Source: Bursaphelenchus xylophilus
Taxonomy: Eukaryota; Nematoda; Chromadorea; Rhabditida; Aphelenchoididae
DNA: 64,000 bases
Assembly: GCA_904066235.2 (NCBI GenBank)
Contig: CAJFCV020000004.1
Coordinates: forward strand, 8,618,001 to 8,682,000
Direction: 5' to 3'
The notes beneath the pieces are model-generated. The model made no database searches and had not been told where the DNA came from. It saw nothing but the letters and a program-made list of their open reading frames with translations. A program made the position numbers and the translations under genes. This document shows, in pieces, positions 60,429 to 64,000 of the stretch. Positions within the stretch are counted from its first letter, which is position 1, and each line of letters opens with the position of its first letter.

Positions 60429-61889
60429 CTGATGCGGAAAAAGAATTTATCAAACCCGCTGATAAGCTGTTTGCTCAACTTTTATTGGCAAACAAATGTG
60501 AAGAAGCCGCCGTTTGGTTAACTTCCAGCTAACTCCGGCTTTCTACTGTAGCAAGTCCAACGAAGCGCGGCGCTGTGCACGTGGTAAGTATAATACTTCA
60601 GGAGTATCCGAGTGAAATGTAGTGGACTTGTTGACGGCGTGGACCCGGTTTGACACAAAAATTAATAGGGCAAAACAAGATATCGTCATTTGGGTGGGGA
60701 GGAATGGAAAAAGATAATTAGAAAGGCTTCAGGAAAGGCAAAACACAAAAACATTGTTGCCTAGTGTTCAGAAAAACATTGTATGAAAGTAGGGGCTCCT
60801 CTACAGTTTTCTCGGTGGACTACTTTTTATTATGTTATAATAGGCATAATTCCGCAAGAAAAGCTTTCAAAATGCGCTGAAAAAAATATATTTTTTAAAT
60901 TTTCCACACTCTGCTTTTGAAAATTTTGGCTTGCGCTTTGCAAAGGTATCTAGGACGTTCAGAGACCTCTGCCGTGAGAGCGCACAAAATGATTAGCTAG
61001 AAAAACGCCTTTGGGCCAGATCTCCACCACTTTCCCGTTGAAAAAATGATGTTTTGTAGAAAAAATGCTACGCCTAAAGTTTTAACGCCCAAACCCGCTT
61101 TCTCCACCAAAAAGAGCACTAATCATAAGTCGGCTAGCGTCAAAAACGTGTAAAACGAATATTTCTCGCACTTTTCATCTCGAAAGGAGAGGAGAAGTGA
61201 GGGTGTATGGTAGAGTTGATGGCCTATGAAAAAGCGATCAAAATGGGATAGGCCGAGGAATTAGAGAACACTCTTTCTCCCACAATTAACCTGTTTTTGA
61301 CGTTTATTCAGTTCAGGCATACACGTGCCGGAAGCTTCTAATCGAACTTCTGACTTCAACGGGAAATTTCCCAAACTTTATGTTATGCATTTTCATGAAA
61401 TTTTGGGGTGATTGTGGATTGCAATTTTGGACTGTTCATGGGAAATTTTTGGACCGCGCAATGCAGAAATCGCTGAATTATTGGGGATTTAAAAATATTT
61501 TAAAAATTTTAAAAATTGTTGAGAAAAGAAGAGCTCAGTTTTTTGAGTGAGATTGTATTTTAATCACATTTTCGAACAAAAGTAATTTTTGCAAGCAGCT
61601 CTTTTATGGGATTGTAGGTAAAATTGGACTTATTTTGCATGACAACTTCAACTTGCCCTACAAAATTTATAATTATTGTACATCATACAAATTGTAGTTA
61701 GTAGGAGTTTAAAGGAGGTGTAAACCAGCAATACTAAGAGTTTAACCTGTTGTTTAATCTTCAGTTTTGCATTTTCAAAAAGTTCAACTTCATTTTTTTT
61801 ACCTTTTGCTGTAATTTTCACTTTAAAAATTACAAAAAAAGTCCCTGTGCAACTCCACAAAATTTATGTCTATTTATGTTAGAAATCTC

Positions 61890-61909
61890 AAAAAAAAAAA
61901 AAAAAAAAA
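61890..61909 (+). repeat. 20-nt homopolymeric A-tract
   Basis: An uninterrupted run of A followed by five T. It could be a slippage product or a retroposed tail, but no retroposed gene lies upstream. Confidence 0.8.
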
Positions 61910-63036
61910 TTTTTGCTGTTTTTCAATTTCTGGCCGCCTGATCTTCAGTTTTTGTATGGCTTATTTGCACGTTGACATTGAGCGCTCTCTACTTCTCTCT
62001 CGCTTCAAACGTAATCGCTGACTCTCGGAAAAAACGAAGAATGGCGAAGAAATAGAGCGACGGAGGGAGAGAGACCTCTCAATTTTCCCCCCAGTGTTTC
62101 TCCCTCATAAAAAGCTGAAACAAAAAGTTTTCTTCGGCATACCGGACGAAAAAGACTCAAAGAATTCTTTTTTTGGTATCCACGGAGTTTTGTTTCGGCT
62201 CCCGTTTGCCTTGTTCCCAGTATTGGTGTTCCGAAATATGCGGGGAAAACTCGGTGGCAGTTATGAGGGAATTTGCGGCGGAATTATGGGGAGTTCCGCG
62301 AATTTACGGGCAAATTCACATTTTTTGTTCCTTGTTTGGCTTTTTTTCTTGCTCCAGGCTATGTAGGTAAACAAGTTAAGTTAGGGCGGTTCTGGGAATG
62401 AAATAATGTCCTTTGTGGAACATTTTTGTTTACTGGACATTTTGTTTCCGACTGGCAGTTACCTTTGTTTTGGGCCAGTTCTCAGTTAAGTTTTGAAGGT
62501 TTTTTGACACAAAGAAACCCTCTATAATATTGAAAACGAAGCCAACTGTTCTTATTTTTTATGTGTCTTGTTATTTTTCATATGCGAAAATTACATTTTA
62601 CACTAAATAACGCATCATTACCAGCTGAAAACTCTGTATTTCATGTATAAGAATCAATAACTTTTCTTCTGTACCTTGCTCTGGGCTAGCCCCTTTACTT
62701 TCGTCCAAAATTTAATTCCTGCCAAAAGACAATTTCACCTGGACATAGCGAAGTAGACAGCGGATGACCTGAAGCATTAAGCTTAGCATAGTGGCTAAAC
62801 ATCCTCTCAGAATTTCATAGACAAGCCAGAAATCCGTAAGAATGTAAAATTTTCTGAAGCTTTGGTCCTCAAAATTTCGAAGATCCCGTAGAGTTTGAAA
62901 CTCGTTGAGTAAACGATGACTTACGGTTAATGGGATTATACTACCTTGTCATTTGTTATTTTACAAAGATTTTTATATTGTTCCCAATTGAGTTCTTTCT
63001 AAAATTATAAAAATATAAATATAAAAAGTATACAAA

Positions 63037-63061
63037 TTGCTATGGACAGTGTCCATAGCAA
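63037..63061. repeat. Perfect 12-bp-arm palindrome
   Basis: TTGCTATGGACA, one G, then TGTCCATAGCAA: perfect 12-bp arms around a single base. Role unknown. Confidence 0.8.
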
Positions 63062-63185
63062 CGTTCCAACCCACCTCATTATATTTTAATTAAACTAAAC
63101 TCTTACTGACTTCTTGATCAGGGCTTTTTTTCCTTCCCTCTTTGGTTATGATGAACATCGGCTTTGGTAGTACCATTAAATTTTG

Positions 63186-63225
63186 CTTGTCCAGACCACT
63201 CTTGACCCAGCGTGGTCTAGACAAG
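63186..63225. repeat. 14-bp-arm hairpin
   Basis: CTTGTCCAGACCAC and GTGGTCTAGACAAG pair at 13 of 14 positions around a 12-bp loop. No poly-T or gene context suggests a terminator or RNA gene. Confidence 0.7.
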
Positions 63226-64000
63226 ACATCAACAGAATTTATGCTATCACCGTTCCGCTGGGATCAAGATACTCGAAGCAAGGCGTACAGAAGTTCAACA
63301 AAATGAAGAAAAATAACAAAAGTCGTAATCCGATTAATAAAAACTGTCATACAAAGATCTAAGCTTTTTTTAAGACCGCAAATTTATGTCCAAGGCCTAC
63401 CTGACGCGTCGATACGGTTTATTGCCTCTTTTGCCTGCCGAAATCGATCCGTTTTTACGGCGTTGCTTCGTTTTTGTTGCTCAATATGGATTAGATCGAT
63501 CCGAGGAAAAGCGGTGCCTTCTTGAAAAAAATGTTGCTTTTAGACCACAGCTATGTGACATTTTTAATTAGGACTCATTAGTTTTTTGGGTGGGAATTTT
63601 GAAATTGAATTCGTAACACTAGGAAGTACAGGAAGTTTGGGAGGAAGTAACGGGGACTGATAAATTGAGTGGTTTTTGAGATTTTTGGCCATGAAATGCG
63701 GTTTATAAGTTTTTGTAACCAGAAGAACCATAAAATTCGGCCCGCTGATGCTGCCAAAACTTGCCGCAAGGAGACAATGTAACCTGTTTTTAACATATTT
63801 TTTTGACTTGCATTTTGCGTAATACGCTGACCGTTTTAGCTTTTTTCTCAAAATTTTACGAAGCTCTGAGCAAGATCTCCTAACGATCAAATAAATCTCA
63901 AATTTATGACTTTTTTAGTCAAAAAAAGCGATAAAGTTTCGGCTGAAGCCCAACAGAACAGTCTTTTGCCCTTAGGGTTTGCACTTTTTCCCGTCCATGT

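Larger units (their letters stand above)
60429..64000. other. 3.6-kb terminal stretch; no supported gene
   Basis: It contains a diverged copy of the dispersed repeat (about 60900-61080), a 20-nt A-tract at 61890-61909 and two short hairpins (listed separately). Open frames at 62094-62370 and 63386-63571 have no recognisable family. Confidence 0.45.

Noticed and set aside
59134..60521. Two similar open frames on opposite strands (59134-59370 and 60303-60521)
   Set aside because: They are the same sequence read from the two arms of the large palindrome.

Overview
The window looks like nuclear DNA of a rhabditid-type nematode. The evidence is AT-rich sequence, short introns (down to about 40 bp) ending in TTTTCAG or TTTTAG, and gene families that are nematode-specific or expanded in nematodes (MLT-10-like moulting proteins, DUF229 proteins, P-glycoproteins). 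I cannot name the species. All gene models were built by hand from reading-frame continuity, splice signals and agreement between paralogs.

Positions 1-23040 are one tandem satellite array with a unit of about 159 bp (about 144 copies). It runs off the left edge and shows variant blocks and higher-order repeats. It decays near 23 kb and ends beside a short inverted fragment of the monomer. The open frames inside it, on both strands, are by-products of a period divisible by three.

From 25.1 to 52.8 kb there are five genes. A full-length P-glycoprotein ABC transporter (14 exons, about 1260 aa, + strand) runs tail-to-tail into two tandem MLT-10-like genes on the - strand (674 and 678 aa, nine exons each, almost identical exon lengths). 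A third MLT-10-like gene (715 aa, nine exons) lies on the + strand, head-to-head with the second across 3.9 kb. A DUF229 gene (655 aa, eight exons, + strand) follows. The three MLT-10-like proteins share a signal peptide, an N-terminal moulting-family region, a dibasic RxKR/RTRR site and a C-terminal run of about 16 decapeptides of the form hSPxxhxxxh, in step across a splice junction. The two tandem genes also share a 30-bp upstream block about 100 bp before their start codons. The natural reading is a secreted moulting/cuticle gene cluster with an unrelated membrane exporter on one side and an unrelated DUF229 protein on the other.

The rest (introns, gaps and everything after 52.8 kb) is rich in non-autonomous DNA transposons: foldback elements in the pgp and MLT-10-like introns, a TA-flanked mini-element related to the pgp one, an element full of TTATAAGTCA motifs with a 4-bp target duplication, a dead mariner (TA duplication, 28-bp inverted ends, broken transposase), a dispersed family with several copies, and a near-perfect 1184-bp palindrome with 558-bp arms. 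I found no convincing tRNA, rRNA, CRISPR or additional protein gene.
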